Part shown: positions 1-9,212 of the stretch, one piece after another
Layout of the letters: each line of letters begins with the position of its first letter
Position numbering within the stretch: position 1 is the first letter of the stretch
Source of the DNA: Metabacillus idriensis
Lineage (GTDB): Bacteria; Bacillota; Bacilli; Bacillales; Bacillaceae
Length of the DNA: 64,000 nucleotides
NCBI RefSeq assembly: GCF_009674765.1
Contig: NZ_WKKF01000001.1
Span: forward strand, 868,001 to 932,000
Direction of reading: 5' to 3'
Position numbers and translations under genes: made by a program
Notes under the pieces: model-generated
What the model was told of the DNA's origin: nothing
Seen by the model: only the letters and a program-made list of their open reading frames with translations
Databases searched by the model: none

Positions 1-197
1 CATTTGTGCGTGTTGTGAATGCTGATAATTCAGAAGAAGTGCTCCGTTATGATTTAGGGGAAGATTTTTCTGTTGAAACAGCTGTAGTGGTCTGCGAATT
101 GTACAAACATGGCCAGGACTGGAAATTTAACGCAATCGGAAGCGGCTTTTCAGGCGGACTTGCAGCACTTTGCAGAAATTACGGATTAGAAGTTTAA
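1..197 (+). CDS. TerD family protein, C-terminal part (5' end outside window)
   Basis: The reading frame is open from the window edge, so the gene starts upstream. The visible ~65 residues end in [19 protein letters not shown], which has the pattern of the C-terminus of TerD-family proteins (calcium-binding beta-sandwich proteins of the tellurium/stress-resistance group, usually ~190 residues). Residues such as YDLGEDFS and [11 protein letters not shown] also fit that fold. A vWA protein follows 24 bp later on the same strand, a typical ter-type neighbour. Family assignment is good; the substrate or stress cannot be read from this fragment. Confidence 0.8.
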   Translation, partial: FVRVVNADNSEEVLRYDLGEDFSVETAVVVCELYKHGQDWKFNAIGSGFSGGLAALCRNYGLEV

Positions 198-221
198 TAG
201 ATTGCAAAGGGGATATATACT

Positions 222-887
222 GTGAGTTCAATTAACTTAATGAAAAAAAACGCCGGTATCGTTCTTGAAAAAAAGAAGCTGACTGGAGTTGTCGCACGAG
301 TCGGACTAGTTCTTGATATATCGGGTTCAATGAGAAATCTCTATAAAAATGGCACCGTTCAAAAAGTGGTGGAGCGGATCCTTGCAGTCGCAAGCCAATT
401 TGATGATGACGGCATGCTTGATGTGTGGGTTTATGACAATGAGTTTTCAAGACTGCCTTCTGTAACAGAAAGAGATTTTGCAAACTATGTAAACGCAAGA
501 ATCTTAGCAAACGAAACCATACATAAATTCGGCCGCAACGATGAACCGCCTGTCATGTACGACGTCATGAACAAATACTTAAAAGAAGATCCAAGCAAGG
601 ATCCCGCTTTTATTGTGTTTATAAATGACGGCGGCTGCAAGAGCACAATCAAAAAGCCGGTCGTCTCATCTTCGGACAAGCCGATCTTCTGGCAGTTTGT
701 AGGTGTCGGCGATTCAAATTTCAAAGTGCTCGAAAACCTTGACACGATGGAAGGCAGATTCATCGATAACGCGAACTTCTTCCATGTTCAGGACATTGAT
801 GAGATAACAGATGAGCAGCTGTATGATCGCTTGCTGAACGAATTTCCTGACTGGATCAAAGAAGCGAAAGAGAAGAAAATATTATAA
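222..887 (+). CDS. vWA-domain protein, TerF-like, of the ter stress cluster
   Basis: This is a 221-residue soluble protein made almost entirely of one von Willebrand factor A domain. The MIDAS motif DISGSM lies at residues 32-37, after the first beta strand (ARVGLVLD), and FDDDGMLDVWVYD follows near residue 65, as in the C-terminal half of TerF. No signal peptide or membrane segment is seen. The GTG start is preceded by AAAGGGGA, and the gene follows the TerD gene by 24 bp, so the two are probably cotranscribed. Ter vWA proteins are thought to work with TerD and TerC in metal or envelope-linked stress complexes; the exact role is unknown. A terminator follows at once. Confidence 0.8.
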   Translation: MSSINLMKKNAGIVLEKKKLTGVVARVGLVLDISGSMRNLYKNGTVQKVVERILAVASQFDDDGMLDVWVYDNEFSRLPSVTERDFANYVNARILANETIHKFGRNDEPPVMYDVMNKYLKEDPSKDPAFIVFINDGGCKSTIKKPVVSSSDKPIFWQFVGVGDSNFKVLENLDTMEGRFIDNANFFHVQDIDEITDEQLYDRLLNEFPDWIKEAKEKKIL

Positions 888-894
888 GCAGAAG

Positions 895-928
895 AACAGC
901 CCGGGATGTGGATCCTGGGTTGTTTTTT
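895..928 (+). terminator. Rho-independent terminator after the vWA gene
   Basis: A 13-bp stem (AACAGCCCGGGAT pairing with ATCCTGGGTTGTT, with G-U pairs) and a 4-nt loop are followed by a run of Ts, directly after the stop codon. It closes the TerD/vWA transcript. Confidence 0.8.
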
Positions 929-1126
929 ATGCTGATCTTTTGAAATAGTTAGAGACCGGTTCTGGTTAGTGAAACTTGGCTTGCGGATAGTCACGGAGCT
1001 CCACCGGATAATGAAACACTTTTTCAGAGAGTGAGCTTTAAAAGAACAGATTTCCACTTTCACGAAATGTGCCCTGTATCACACCTGATTTGACCAAAGG
1101 ATAATGTAACGTGTTTTTTTGATAAA

Positions 1127-1344
1127 GCTCTTTTCGTAAATATTGTTGCTATTAGACTAGATATTAAAAAACTTGAGTGGATTGTGGCGGATAAACTTGA
1201 CTCCTGCGGGAAATAGAGCAAATTGGGAGACCCCGCAGGCAACGCCTAGGAGGCTCCCATGCTCCCCGCGGAAAGCAAGTTCCTCTCGCTGCAAGGAACG
1301 GACAACATTTATAATGAAAAACAACAATCTATGCGAAAACAGCC
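1127..1344. repeat. Dispersed ~220-bp palindromic element, copy R1
   Basis: First of five copies in the window (others near 37.7, 52.6, 58.0 and 60.7 kb). The ends are imperfect inverted repeats (GCTCTTTTCGTAAATATTG at the left; CAATCTATGCGAAAACAGCC at the right). The GC-rich centre contains CTTGACTCCTGCGGG and its partner CCCCGCGGAAAGCAAG, so the whole element can fold as one long hairpin. It has no plausible gene: the short frames across it are artefacts. It occupies the 888-1675 intergenic gap, which otherwise shows only the terminator and the murQ control region. Confidence 0.85.
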
Positions 1345-1545
1345 ATAAAGATGCTCCAATTAGTATTCCACGTGCACAAAAATGCAAAAATCATTCAATA
1401 TGACTACACGAGTCAACAAATCAATCTATTTCAGTACGGATGTCCTCAATGTAATTTCCTTTTTTTTTAAAAAAACGTGCTTTAATACCTAATTTTACTC
1501 CATAGTCACTCTGTTATACAAAACATTTCCTCTTGCCGTCTAGTC

Positions 1546-1561
1546 ATAAAAGCGCTATCAT
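1546..1561 (+). promoter_or_regulatory. Candidate cre (CcpA site) upstream of murQ
   Basis: ATAAAAGCGCTATCAT matches the catabolite-responsive consensus WTGNAARCGNWWWCAW with one mismatch (G to A at position 3). It lies just upstream of the TATAAT at 1567, where CcpA binding could block transcription. Carbon catabolite repression of murQRP is known in B. subtilis. The site call is inference. Confidence 0.5.
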
Positions 1562-1566
1562 TTACG

Positions 1567-1614
1567 TATAATCTGAAACGTAATTTCAAAAAAACAAATA
1601 TTAATTTGAAATTA
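1567..1614 (+). promoter_or_regulatory. Candidate murQ promoter -10 and MurR operator
   Basis: TATAAT at 1567-1572 is a good -10, though no clear -35 is seen. Downstream lies an inverted repeat, TAATTTCAAA (1581-1590) and TTTGAAATTA (1605-1614), separated by 14 bp. A palindrome between promoter and first gene of an operon encoding its own RpiR-type repressor (murR) is a natural operator candidate. Confidence 0.5.
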
Positions 1615-1675
1615 TGTTTAAGATGCAATATACTGAAAATTGAGAATTTTAATTAATAGGAGGCATCATCCGTTT

Positions 1676-2584
1676 ATGGAAAAACAGCTGCGTTCATTAA
1701 CGACAGAATTGAGAAATCAACAAACTATGAATATTGACAGCGCAAATACACTCGAAATTCTTTCAATGATGAACAATGAAGATTTGAAAGTGGCGATTGC
1801 TGTACAGGAGGTTCTGCCTGAAATAAAGGCAGCCGTTGAATGTGCATATGAATCGTTAAAGAAGGGGGGAAGATTGATTTACATTGGAGCTGGCACAAGC
1901 GGAAGACTTGGAGTTCTTGATGCGGTTGAGTGCCCGCCGACATTCAGCACGTCACCTGATACAGTGATCGGTCTGATTGCAGGCGGAGAGAAAGCATTTG
2001 TCCGTGCTGTAGAGGGAGCAGAAGATAAAGAAGAGTTTGGTGTGGCTGATCTAAAAGCTATTCATCTATCGGCAGATGACACGGTTGTCGGTATTGCAGC
2101 AAGCGGCCGGACACCTTATGTGATTGGGGCCCTTCGTTATGCAAAACAAACAGGTGCAAAGGCAGTCGCACTCTCTTGCAACAAGGATGCGTTGATTTCT
2201 GAAGCTGCTGATATCGGCATTGAAGTTGTTGTGGGCCCTGAAGTCGTCACCGGATCAACCCGGATGAAAGCGGCAACGGCTCATAAAATGGTGCTCAATA
2301 TGATTTCAACAGCGACAATGATCAAGATTGGAAAAGTCTATGAAAATCTTATGGTCGATGTGAATGTCAGCAACCACAAGCTGAAAGAGAGAGCGATCAG
2401 CATCATCCAAACGGTGACAGATGCGGAATATGAGCTTGCAAAAGAAACGCTGGAAAAAGCAGCGCTTAAAGTGAAGCCTGCGATTGTCATGATCAAAACA
2501 AACACTTCATTGGAAGAAGCATTAAACCTATTAAATCGTGCGGATGGGGATGTACGTAAAGCCATCTCACTCCATACATCTTAA
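1676..2584 (+). CDS. murQ: N-acetylmuramic acid 6-phosphate etherase
   Basis: MurQ cleaves the D-lactyl ether of MurNAc-6-phosphate to give GlcNAc-6-phosphate and lactate in the cytoplasm. The 302-residue protein has a SIS fold with the phosphosugar loop [20 protein letters not shown] and the second signature [20 protein letters not shown], both diagnostic of the etherase rather than of SIS isomerases. I place the start at the ATG preceding [13 protein letters not shown], which aligns with known MurQ N-termini. AGGAGG lies about 12 nt upstream, slightly far. It is the first gene of a seven-gene operon with murR 12 bp downstream. Confidence 0.95.
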   Translation: MEKQLRSLTTELRNQQTMNIDSANTLEILSMMNNEDLKVAIAVQEVLPEIKAAVECAYESLKKGGRLIYIGAGTSGRLGVLDAVECPPTFSTSPDTVIGLIAGGEKAFVRAVEGAEDKEEFGVADLKAIHLSADDTVVGIAASGRTPYVIGALRYAKQTGAKAVALSCNKDALISEAADIGIEVVVGPEVVTGSTRMKAATAHKMVLNMISTATMIKIGKVYENLMVDVNVSNHKLKERAISIIQTVTDAEYELAKETLEKAALKVKPAIVMIKTNTSLEEALNLLNRADGDVRKAISLHTS

Positions 2585-2596
2585 GGAGCGAGTCCT

Positions 2597-3454
2597 ATGG
2601 CCACAGGCGGATTATCCATCATACAAACCATGCTGAACAAGCTCCCGCAGTCCGAGCAAAAGCTTGCAGAATATATTCTCAAGCATCCTCACGAGGTAGT
2701 AAACAGCACGGTAAGTGAATTAAGCACGTCAGCTAAGACAAGCGGGGCAGCAGTTGTCAGGCTCTGCAAATCACTTGGCTTAAAAGGGTTCCAGGATCTG
2801 AAAATGAGAATTGCCGGTGACCTGATGAAATCTGTTGAACAGGGCTACCGTGATATTGAACCTTCCGAATCCCTGTACAGAGTCGTTGAAAAAACAACGA
2901 GCAACACGATTCAGATTATCCGGGATACAGCTGACATTATCGATCATGAAAATTTGAAAAACGCTATCAGCTTGCTGCTGAAAGCTAAAAACGTTCATTT
3001 TTGCGGGGTAGGAGCTTCTAGCATTGTGGCTCAGGATGCCCAGCAAAAACTGATCCGCATTAATAAAGGAGCAACAGCTTTTACAGATATGCATCTGGTT
3101 GCAACCCTGATTGCCAATGCGGATCCGGATGATGTTCTGTTCGCCATCTCGTTTTCAGGAGAGACACAGGAAATCATCAACGTGCTGAAGCTTGCTAAAG
3201 AGCGCGGCGTTAAAACCATCGGTCTTACACACTTTGGTCAGACGACCGTTTCCTCCCTGAGCGACGTTTTGCTTCACACATCGTTTTCAAATGAAGCGCC
3301 TTTTAGAAGCGCAGCGACTTCTTCTAGGCTGGCACAGCTTTATATGATCGACATTTTGTTTCTCGGAATGGCTTCAGAGCAGTACGATGAGACCGTTCAA
3401 TATATCGACAAAACAAGAGCGGCCATCAAATCAATGACAGAAAAATATAAATAG
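2597..3454 (+). CDS. murR: RpiR-family regulator of MurNAc catabolism
   Basis: This 285-residue protein has an N-terminal RpiR-type helix-turn-helix (about residues 1-77, with ASTSAKTSGAAVVRLCKSLG-like recognition region) and a C-terminal SIS domain (VHFCGVGASSIVAQDAQQKL) that binds phosphosugars, presumably MurNAc-6-phosphate. It lies between murQ and murP, as in B. subtilis, and should repress the operon in the absence of ligand through the palindrome near 1581-1614. RBS AAGGAG precedes the ATG. Confidence 0.92.
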   Translation: MATGGLSIIQTMLNKLPQSEQKLAEYILKHPHEVVNSTVSELSTSAKTSGAAVVRLCKSLGLKGFQDLKMRIAGDLMKSVEQGYRDIEPSESLYRVVEKTTSNTIQIIRDTADIIDHENLKNAISLLLKAKNVHFCGVGASSIVAQDAQQKLIRINKGATAFTDMHLVATLIANADPDDVLFAISFSGETQEIINVLKLAKERGVKTIGLTHFGQTTVSSLSDVLLHTSFSNEAPFRSAATSSRLAQLYMIDILFLGMASEQYDETVQYIDKTRAAIKSMTEKYK

Positions 3455-3474
3455 ACACGTTCAAAGGGGGCTTT

Positions 3475-4848
3475 ATGATGGCAAAGGGGAATAACAGAAA
3501 CTTATTGATTGCCGAACAACTATTGGAGCATCTTGGCGGAGCGGCTAACATTGCGACGACCACACATTGCATGACGAGACTTCGCGTCGCACCGCAGGAC
3601 CGTTCAAAGGTCAACATGGATGCCATTAAGAAAACAGAAGGGGTTCTGGGTGTTGTAGAAGAAGAAACGATCCAGATTATCCTCGGACCGGGCGCGGTGA
3701 ATAAAGTTTCAGCAGAGTTTGAAAAACTGCTTGCAGCTGCTGATGATTTTGACCTGAAGGACGCAGCTTCCAAAAACAAATCAGAAATTGATAAAAAGAA
3801 TGCAAAACCTTTTAAACTATTTTTACGCAGAATCGCAAGCATCTTCATCCCGCTGATTCCGGCACTTGTCGCTTCTGGTTTAATCACAGGAATTACAAAA
3901 GCGATCGTTCAGGCAGGCTGGCTTGCAGCAGATTCACAATTAGCTATTATTTTAACTGTTATCGGATCTGGTCTGTTTGCTTACCTTGGAATTTTAGTCG
4001 GAACAAACGCGGCAAAAGAATTTGGAGGATCACCAGCGCTTGGAGCACTGGCCGGTATTCTCGTCATCAATCCTGCCGTCGGTGATATCGCTTTGTTTGG
4101 CGAAAACCTGCTTCCTGGGCGCGGCGGTTTAATTGGAGTTTTATTTGCAGCCATTTTTATCGCTTTAGTTGAAAAACAAGTAAGAAAATTTGTCCCGCAA
4201 TCTCTGGACATCATTGTTACACCTACAATCGCACTATTAATTACAGGTATCGTGACTTATATTGTGTTCATGCCAGTCGGCGGTTTTGTATCTGATACGA
4301 TCACAAAAGGCTTGCTGAGCGTACTTGATCTTGGCGGAGTGGTAGCCGGTTTTGTGCTTGGCGCAACGTTCCTTCCGTTAGTTGTAACTGGACTTCATCA
4401 GGGATTAACACCGGTTCACCTTGAGCTGATCAACTCCATTGGAGATGACCCATTGCTTCCAATCCTTGCTATGGGCGGAGCGGGTCAAGTCGGAGCAGCA
4501 TTTGCCATCTACTTTAAAACGAAAAAGAAAAGCTTAAAACGTGCAATCGGCGGGGGACTTCCTTCAGGAATGCTCGGAATCGGAGAACCGTTAATCTTTG
4601 GTGTTACGCTTCCGCTTGGCCGTCCATTCTTGACAGCATGTTTAGGAGCTGGCGTAGGGGGAGCATTTCAGGCTCATTTTGATATTGCGACCATTGCAGT
4701 CGGCGTATCAGGCCTTCCGCTTACATTCTTAGTTCACACAAACCAGATTCTTTTATACCTTGCCGGACTATTAATCTCTTATGTATTTGGATTTATTTTC
4801 ACGTACCTATTCGGATTTAAAGATGAAATGGCAGTTGAATTCAAGTGA
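3475..4848 (+). CDS. murP: PTS MurNAc transporter, EIIBC
   Basis: MurP imports and phosphorylates MurNAc (and probably MurNAc-GlcNAc) at C6. The 457-residue protein has an N-terminal EIIB domain with phosphorylatable Cys32 in TTHCMTRLRV, a linker near residues 85-115, and a ~10-helix EIIC domain containing the sugar-site sequence GIGEPLIFGVTLPLGRP. No EIIA domain is present, so it must borrow EIIA from another PTS (EIIA-Glc in related systems). The ATG at 3475 follows GGGGG; a second ATG directly follows. The stop overlaps the start of mupG by 4 bp, indicating translational coupling. Confidence 0.93.
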   Translation: MMAKGNNRNLLIAEQLLEHLGGAANIATTTHCMTRLRVAPQDRSKVNMDAIKKTEGVLGVVEEETIQIILGPGAVNKVSAEFEKLLAAADDFDLKDAASKNKSEIDKKNAKPFKLFLRRIASIFIPLIPALVASGLITGITKAIVQAGWLAADSQLAIILTVIGSGLFAYLGILVGTNAAKEFGGSPALGALAGILVINPAVGDIALFGENLLPGRGGLIGVLFAAIFIALVEKQVRKFVPQSLDIIVTPTIALLITGIVTYIVFMPVGGFVSDTITKGLLSVLDLGGVVAGFVLGATFLPLVVTGLHQGLTPVHLELINSIGDDPLLPILAMGGAGQVGAAFAIYFKTKKKSLKRAIGGGLPSGMLGIGEPLIFGVTLPLGRPFLTACLGAGVGGAFQAHFDIATIAVGVSGLPLTFLVHTNQILLYLAGLLISYVFGFIFTYLFGFKDEMAVEFK

Positions 4849-5855
4849 TCGGCATTTCATTTTATCTTCAGGATCCAAACGCTGAAAAACAACTTGTTCA
4901 TGCAGCAAAATCAGGAGTGAAGCGGGCGTTTACCTCGCTTCACATCCCTGAAGAAAAAGGAAACCTCGTATGCAGGATGACCGAGCTTCTAAAACTGGCA
5001 CATAGCCATGATATTGAGATTCATGCAGATGTCTCCTTAAAGACACTTGACCACCTTGGCATCAGCAGATTCGAAGATTTAACCTCATTCGGAGTTAAAG
5101 GAATCCGGCTTGATGACGGATTTGACTATGAAACAATCAAATCTTTATCAAACGTTTTTTCTCTCTCTCTTAATGCAAGCACTCTTACAGAAAAGGAGCT
5201 GCAGACAATCCTTGGCAGCGGAATTCAATCAGAACGGCTCATTGCCTGGCATAATTTTTATCCAAGGCGTGAAACCGGGCTTGACGAAGCATTTTTTCAT
5301 CAGCAGAATCGAATGTTTAAAAAATACGGCATCCCGATTGCTGCATTTATTCCAGGTGCGGAAACAAAACGAGGACCGCTATTTGACGGCCTGCCGACAC
5401 TTGAAAAGCACCGAGACATAAATCCTTATGCTGCCGGTGTAGAAATGCTGCAGCTAGTAGATGAAGTATTCATTGGGGATCCAGGAACAGAAAATGAATT
5501 CCTCGAGAATCTTTCTATCTATGAAAATCAGAATATTCTTATAATGAATGTCATCTCTAGTGCTTTTTCCAGCGGAACATACCAATTTCGGCCGGATGTT
5601 TCAAGAGATGTCTACCGTCTTCAAGGTACACGCACAGCTTCAGAGGTAGACCCTGAGAACACGATCGCACGTCAAATAGGAATGATTACGATGGATAACG
5701 ATGGCTATGGACGTTATAAGGGGGAAATTCAGATTTGCCGGCGAAACTTGGAAGCTGACGAACGAGTGAATGTCATTGGACACGTTTCTGCAGAGGATTT
5801 GCCTCTGCTTGATCTGGCTCTGCCTGGTCAAAAAGTGAAACTGGTTGTTTCATAA
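4845..5855 (+). CDS. mupG: 6-phospho-N-acetylmuramidase (DUF871)
   Basis: This 336-residue protein has the DUF871/MupG layout: an N-terminal TIM-barrel (GISFYLQ, DVSLKTL, GVKGIRLDDGFD, LNASTLTEKEL, WHNFYPRRETGL) and a small C-terminal barrel with GYGRYKGEIQI. MupG hydrolyses MurNAc-6-phosphate-GlcNAc inside the cell, releasing MurNAc-6-phosphate for MurQ; this was described in S. aureus. The GTG start overlaps the murP stop by 4 bp, so it is coupled to the transporter that would supply its substrate. The B. subtilis operon lacks this gene, which makes the operon a hybrid. Confidence 0.9.
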   Translation: MIGISFYLQDPNAEKQLVHAAKSGVKRAFTSLHIPEEKGNLVCRMTELLKLAHSHDIEIHADVSLKTLDHLGISRFEDLTSFGVKGIRLDDGFDYETIKSLSNVFSLSLNASTLTEKELQTILGSGIQSERLIAWHNFYPRRETGLDEAFFHQQNRMFKKYGIPIAAFIPGAETKRGPLFDGLPTLEKHRDINPYAAGVEMLQLVDEVFIGDPGTENEFLENLSIYENQNILIMNVISSAFSSGTYQFRPDVSRDVYRLQGTRTASEVDPENTIARQIGMITMDNDGYGRYKGEIQICRRNLEADERVNVIGHVSAEDLPLLDLALPGQKVKLVVS

Positions 5856-5888
5856 GCTATCAAAATACGAATTCAAAGGGGAAACACG

Positions 5889-7250
5889 ATGAAAAAATGG
5901 ACAAGCTGTGCACTAACTTCTGTTCTCGCGATCTCATTACTTGCACCTTCTGCTTCTTTTGCAGAACCAAGTGAAAAAGCCTCACCTCAAGCACATGTTC
6001 AATATCCAGTATTAACAAAAGCAAAAAAGCCGGAGGAAGCCGGATTTTCCTCTGAAAAGCTTGAAAAAGTCGATCAGCTGATTGAAAAAGAAGTGGCGGC
6101 AGGGTTTCCCGGAGCGGCCCTGATTGTCATAAAAGACGGGAAAATCGTGAAGAATGAAAGCTACGGCTACAAGCAAAAGTTTGATGGACATACCCCGCTT
6201 AAGAAGTTTTTGAAAATGGAGAATGAAACCCTTTTTGATCTCGCATCCAATACAAAGATGTATGCGGCAAATTTTGCCTTACAGAAGCTTGCGAGCGAAG
6301 GAAAGCTTGATATTCATGCAAAAGTGCAGGATTACATACCTGGTTTTAAAGACACAGAAGCAGATGTGATTAAAGGAAAAGATACAATGCGTATTATTGA
6401 TGTCCTGCATCATACGGCCGGTTTTAAACCGGATCCGCAATACCATAATCCTGCCGTGTCAAAAGAGCTTTATTCACAGGAACGCGAAAAAACGATTGAA
6501 TACATCAATAAAACCCCGCTTACATATGAGCCTGGGACTAAAAATGTCTACAGTGATGTTGATTATATGCTGCTTGGCACCATCGTGGAAAAAATAACTG
6601 GCCAGAAGCTTGATGACTATGTGGAAAATGAATTGTATAAGCCTTTGAAGCTGAAAAATACGGTCTTTAATCCGCTTCAAAAAGGCTTCAAGCCTAAGAA
6701 TATTGCGGCTACTGAGCTATTAGGAAACACGCGTGACGGAGTGATTAACTTCCCGAACATCCGAACATACACGCTTCAAGGGGAAGTGCATGATGAAAAA
6801 GCATTCTATTCTATGGAGGGCGTTTCCGGTCATGCAGGTCTATTCTCTACAACAAGTGATCTCGCTGTTCTTCTGCAGGTCATGCTAAACGGCGGCGGTT
6901 ATGGAAATGAGAAGCTTTTTGATCAAGAAGTCATCGAAGAATTCGTTGAACCTTCAGATATGAATGGAACTTATGGTCTTGGCTGGAGATTAAATGGCAA
7001 CGACAGCATGGACTGGATGTTCAGCAAATATGCAAGCGACAGTGCGTACGGTCATACGGGCTGGACAGGAACAGTCACGATTATAGATCCTGAACATGAT
7101 TTGGGAATCGTCCTGCTGACTAATAAAAAGCATTCGCCGCTTGTGAACCCTGCTGTAAACTCCAATCAATTTTTCGGGGATCTTTTCACGACAGGAAGCT
7201 ATGGAAGTGTTGTAACGGCTGTTTATGAAGCTTTAGAATCAAATAATTAA
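5889..7250 (+). CDS. amiE: Secreted N-acetylmuramyl-L-alanine amidase, beta-lactamase-like
   Basis: This 453-residue protein has a signal peptide of about 25 residues (cleavage near SFA/EP) and a serine beta-lactamase/penicillin-binding fold. The SxxK motif is SNTK at 120-123, the second motif is YSD (in NVYSDVDYM) and the third is HTGWTG. In B. subtilis the homologue (YbbE) strips stem peptides from MurNAc-containing muropeptides, the first step of extracellular cell-wall recovery. It follows mupG by 33 bp and precedes nagZ by 17 bp. An esterase or carboxypeptidase activity cannot be ruled out from the fold, but the operon position strongly favours AmiE. Confidence 0.88.
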   Translation: MKKWTSCALTSVLAISLLAPSASFAEPSEKASPQAHVQYPVLTKAKKPEEAGFSSEKLEKVDQLIEKEVAAGFPGAALIVIKDGKIVKNESYGYKQKFDGHTPLKKFLKMENETLFDLASNTKMYAANFALQKLASEGKLDIHAKVQDYIPGFKDTEADVIKGKDTMRIIDVLHHTAGFKPDPQYHNPAVSKELYSQEREKTIEYINKTPLTYEPGTKNVYSDVDYMLLGTIVEKITGQKLDDYVENELYKPLKLKNTVFNPLQKGFKPKNIAATELLGNTRDGVINFPNIRTYTLQGEVHDEKAFYSMEGVSGHAGLFSTTSDLAVLLQVMLNGGGYGNEKLFDQEVIEEFVEPSDMNGTYGLGWRLNGNDSMDWMFSKYASDSAYGHTGWTGTVTIIDPEHDLGIVLLTNKKHSPLVNPAVNSNQFFGDLFTTGSYGSVVTAVYEALESNN

Positions 7251-7267
7251 TAAGGGGATGGATAAAC

Positions 7268-9187
7268 ATGGGGAAAAAGAAATGGGTTTCTGCCGCTCTT
7301 GCAGCAGTCCTGTCAGTATCCGCTTTAGCAGGCATCAAACCTGCTAAAGCGTCTGCTGAAACAGATGTGAGGGCCATTGTTCAGAATATGACAGTTGATG
7401 AGAAAATAGGACAGATGCTGATGCCGGACTTCCGCAACTGGCAAAAACAAGGGGAAAGCAAGGCAACAGGCTTTACGGTTATGAATGATGAAGTCGGCGG
7501 CATTATCCAGAAATATCACCTGGGCGGAGTCATTCTATTTGCCGAAAATGTAGTTGGAACGGAACAGACAGCGCGTTTAACGGATGGTCTGCAAAAAGCA
7601 AGCCCTGAACTGCCGCTGTTTATTACGATTGATCAGGAAGGCGGAATTGTCACTCGCCTTCAGACAGGAACGAACCTGCCCGGCAATATGGCGCTCGGTG
7701 CAGCCAGAAGTGAAAAATACGCCTATCAAACTGGCGAAATCATTGGAAAAGAATTATCGTCACTTGGCGTAAATGTAAACTTTGGGCCATCTGTGGATGT
7801 AAACAATAACCCTGGAAACCCAGTTATCGGAGTCCGTTCATACAGCTCAAATCCTGAGCTTGTTTCAAAGCTTGGAATCCAGACTATTAAAGGACTTCAA
7901 AGCCAGAACATGGCTGCAACGACTAAGCATTTCCCGGGACATGGCGATACAGCAACAGACAGTCATTACGGCCTTCCGATTGTCACACATGATAAGGAAA
8001 GATTGCGTGCAGTCGAGCTTGCTCCTTTCCAAAAAGCCATTGATGAAGGCGTAGATATGGTCATGACTGCACATGTACAGTTCCCAGCCTTTGATGATAC
8101 AACGTATATCAGCAAAAAAGATGGACAGGAAATCCTTGTTCCGGCAACTCTTTCGAAAAAAGTGCTCACAGGACTTCTGCGTGAGGAAATGGGCTTTGAG
8201 GGTGTCATCGTTACAGATGCGCTGAACATGAAAGCCATCTCTGACAACTTTGGCCAGGAAGAAGCCGTTGTTTTAGCTTTAAAATCAGGGGTGGATATTG
8301 CATTAATGCCTGCGCAGGTCAACTCGCTTGAAATGGAAAAGAATTTAGCATCTGTTTTTAAAGCAGTAAAAGAAGCTGTTGAAACTGGAGAACTTCCAAT
8401 GGAGCAGGTAAATGCTTCTGTTGAAAGAATTCTTGAGCTTAAAGTGAAACGCGGAATCTTGACTCCGGACAATACTCCGATTGATGAGAAAGTTGAAAAT
8501 GCTCTGAACGTTGTTGGAAATAAAGATCATTTGATGAAAGAAAAGAAAATGGCTGAGGATGCTGTCACTCTTTTGAAAAATGAAGACAAAACACTTCCTT
8601 TTAAGCCTAAAAAAGGTGAAAAGGTTTTAGTTCTCGCTCCTTTTGCGGATCAAGTGGAAGCAATGACAAGAAGCATAAAAGAATTAAAAGGCAAAAAGAA
8701 AGATGTTGAAGTAACTGGCTATGCGTTCTCAAGCAAAGTGTTTAATGATGAAGTAGCTGCAATGATTGATGAAGCGGACTATGTGATTACAGGTTCCTAT
8801 GTTGTTAAAAACGATCCAGCTGTAAATGACGGTGTGATCGATGACAGCGTTCAGGATTCAAGCAAGTGGGCAACAGCATTCCCAAGAGCGGTTATGAAAG
8901 ACGCTCAGGCAAAAGACAAAGACTTTGTTTTAATGAGCCTGCGTAATCCATATGACGCAGCGAATTTTGAAGAAGCAAGAGCTGTGCTTGCGGTCTACGG
9001 ATTTAAAGGCTATTCAAACGGAGCGTACAGACAGCCGAATATCCCGGCCGGCATCAAAACAATCTTTGGCGATTCAAAGCCTCAAGGTAAATTGCCTGTT
9101 GATATTCCATCTGTCACACAGCCGAATGAAATTCTTTATCCATTTGGCCATGGACTTGATATTCGTTCAGGAAAACAGCTTAAATAA
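7268..9187 (+). CDS. nagZ: Secreted beta-N-acetylglucosaminidase, GH3
   Basis: NagZ removes non-reducing terminal GlcNAc from muropeptides. The 639-residue protein (B. subtilis YbbD is 642) has a signal peptide of ~30 residues (after PAKASA), a GH3 TIM barrel with the KHFPGHGDT loop (220-228) and the Asp-His dyad at D231/H233, and the nucleophile Asp317 in [11 protein letters not shown]-terminal alpha/beta domain follows (from ~420), as in the Gram-positive two-domain NagZ. It lies between amiE and namZ, and all three act outside the cell. Confidence 0.93.
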   Translation: MGKKKWVSAALAAVLSVSALAGIKPAKASAETDVRAIVQNMTVDEKIGQMLMPDFRNWQKQGESKATGFTVMNDEVGGIIQKYHLGGVILFAENVVGTEQTARLTDGLQKASPELPLFITIDQEGGIVTRLQTGTNLPGNMALGAARSEKYAYQTGEIIGKELSSLGVNVNFGPSVDVNNNPGNPVIGVRSYSSNPELVSKLGIQTIKGLQSQNMAATTKHFPGHGDTATDSHYGLPIVTHDKERLRAVELAPFQKAIDEGVDMVMTAHVQFPAFDDTTYISKKDGQEILVPATLSKKVLTGLLREEMGFEGVIVTDALNMKAISDNFGQEEAVVLALKSGVDIALMPAQVNSLEMEKNLASVFKAVKEAVETGELPMEQVNASVERILELKVKRGILTPDNTPIDEKVENALNVVGNKDHLMKEKKMAEDAVTLLKNEDKTLPFKPKKGEKVLVLAPFADQVEAMTRSIKELKGKKKDVEVTGYAFSSKVFNDEVAAMIDEADYVITGSYVVKNDPAVNDGVIDDSVQDSSKWATAFPRAVMKDAQAKDKDFVLMSLRNPYDAANFEEARAVLAVYGFKGYSNGAYRQPNIPAGIKTIFGDSKPQGKLPVDIPSVTQPNEILYPFGHGLDIRSGKQLK

Positions 9188-9212
9188 TCCGATTTGAAGG
9201 GGAGAGGTTTCA

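Noticed and set aside
1127-1344. Insertion sequence
   Set aside because: The element is only ~220 bp and has no transposase frame; at most it is a MITE-like derivative.
1157-1403. Open frames on both strands across element R1 (also in R3 and R4)
   Set aside because: They lie within a dispersed palindromic repeat, lack ribosome sites, and similar frames recur in every copy only because the DNA is repeated.
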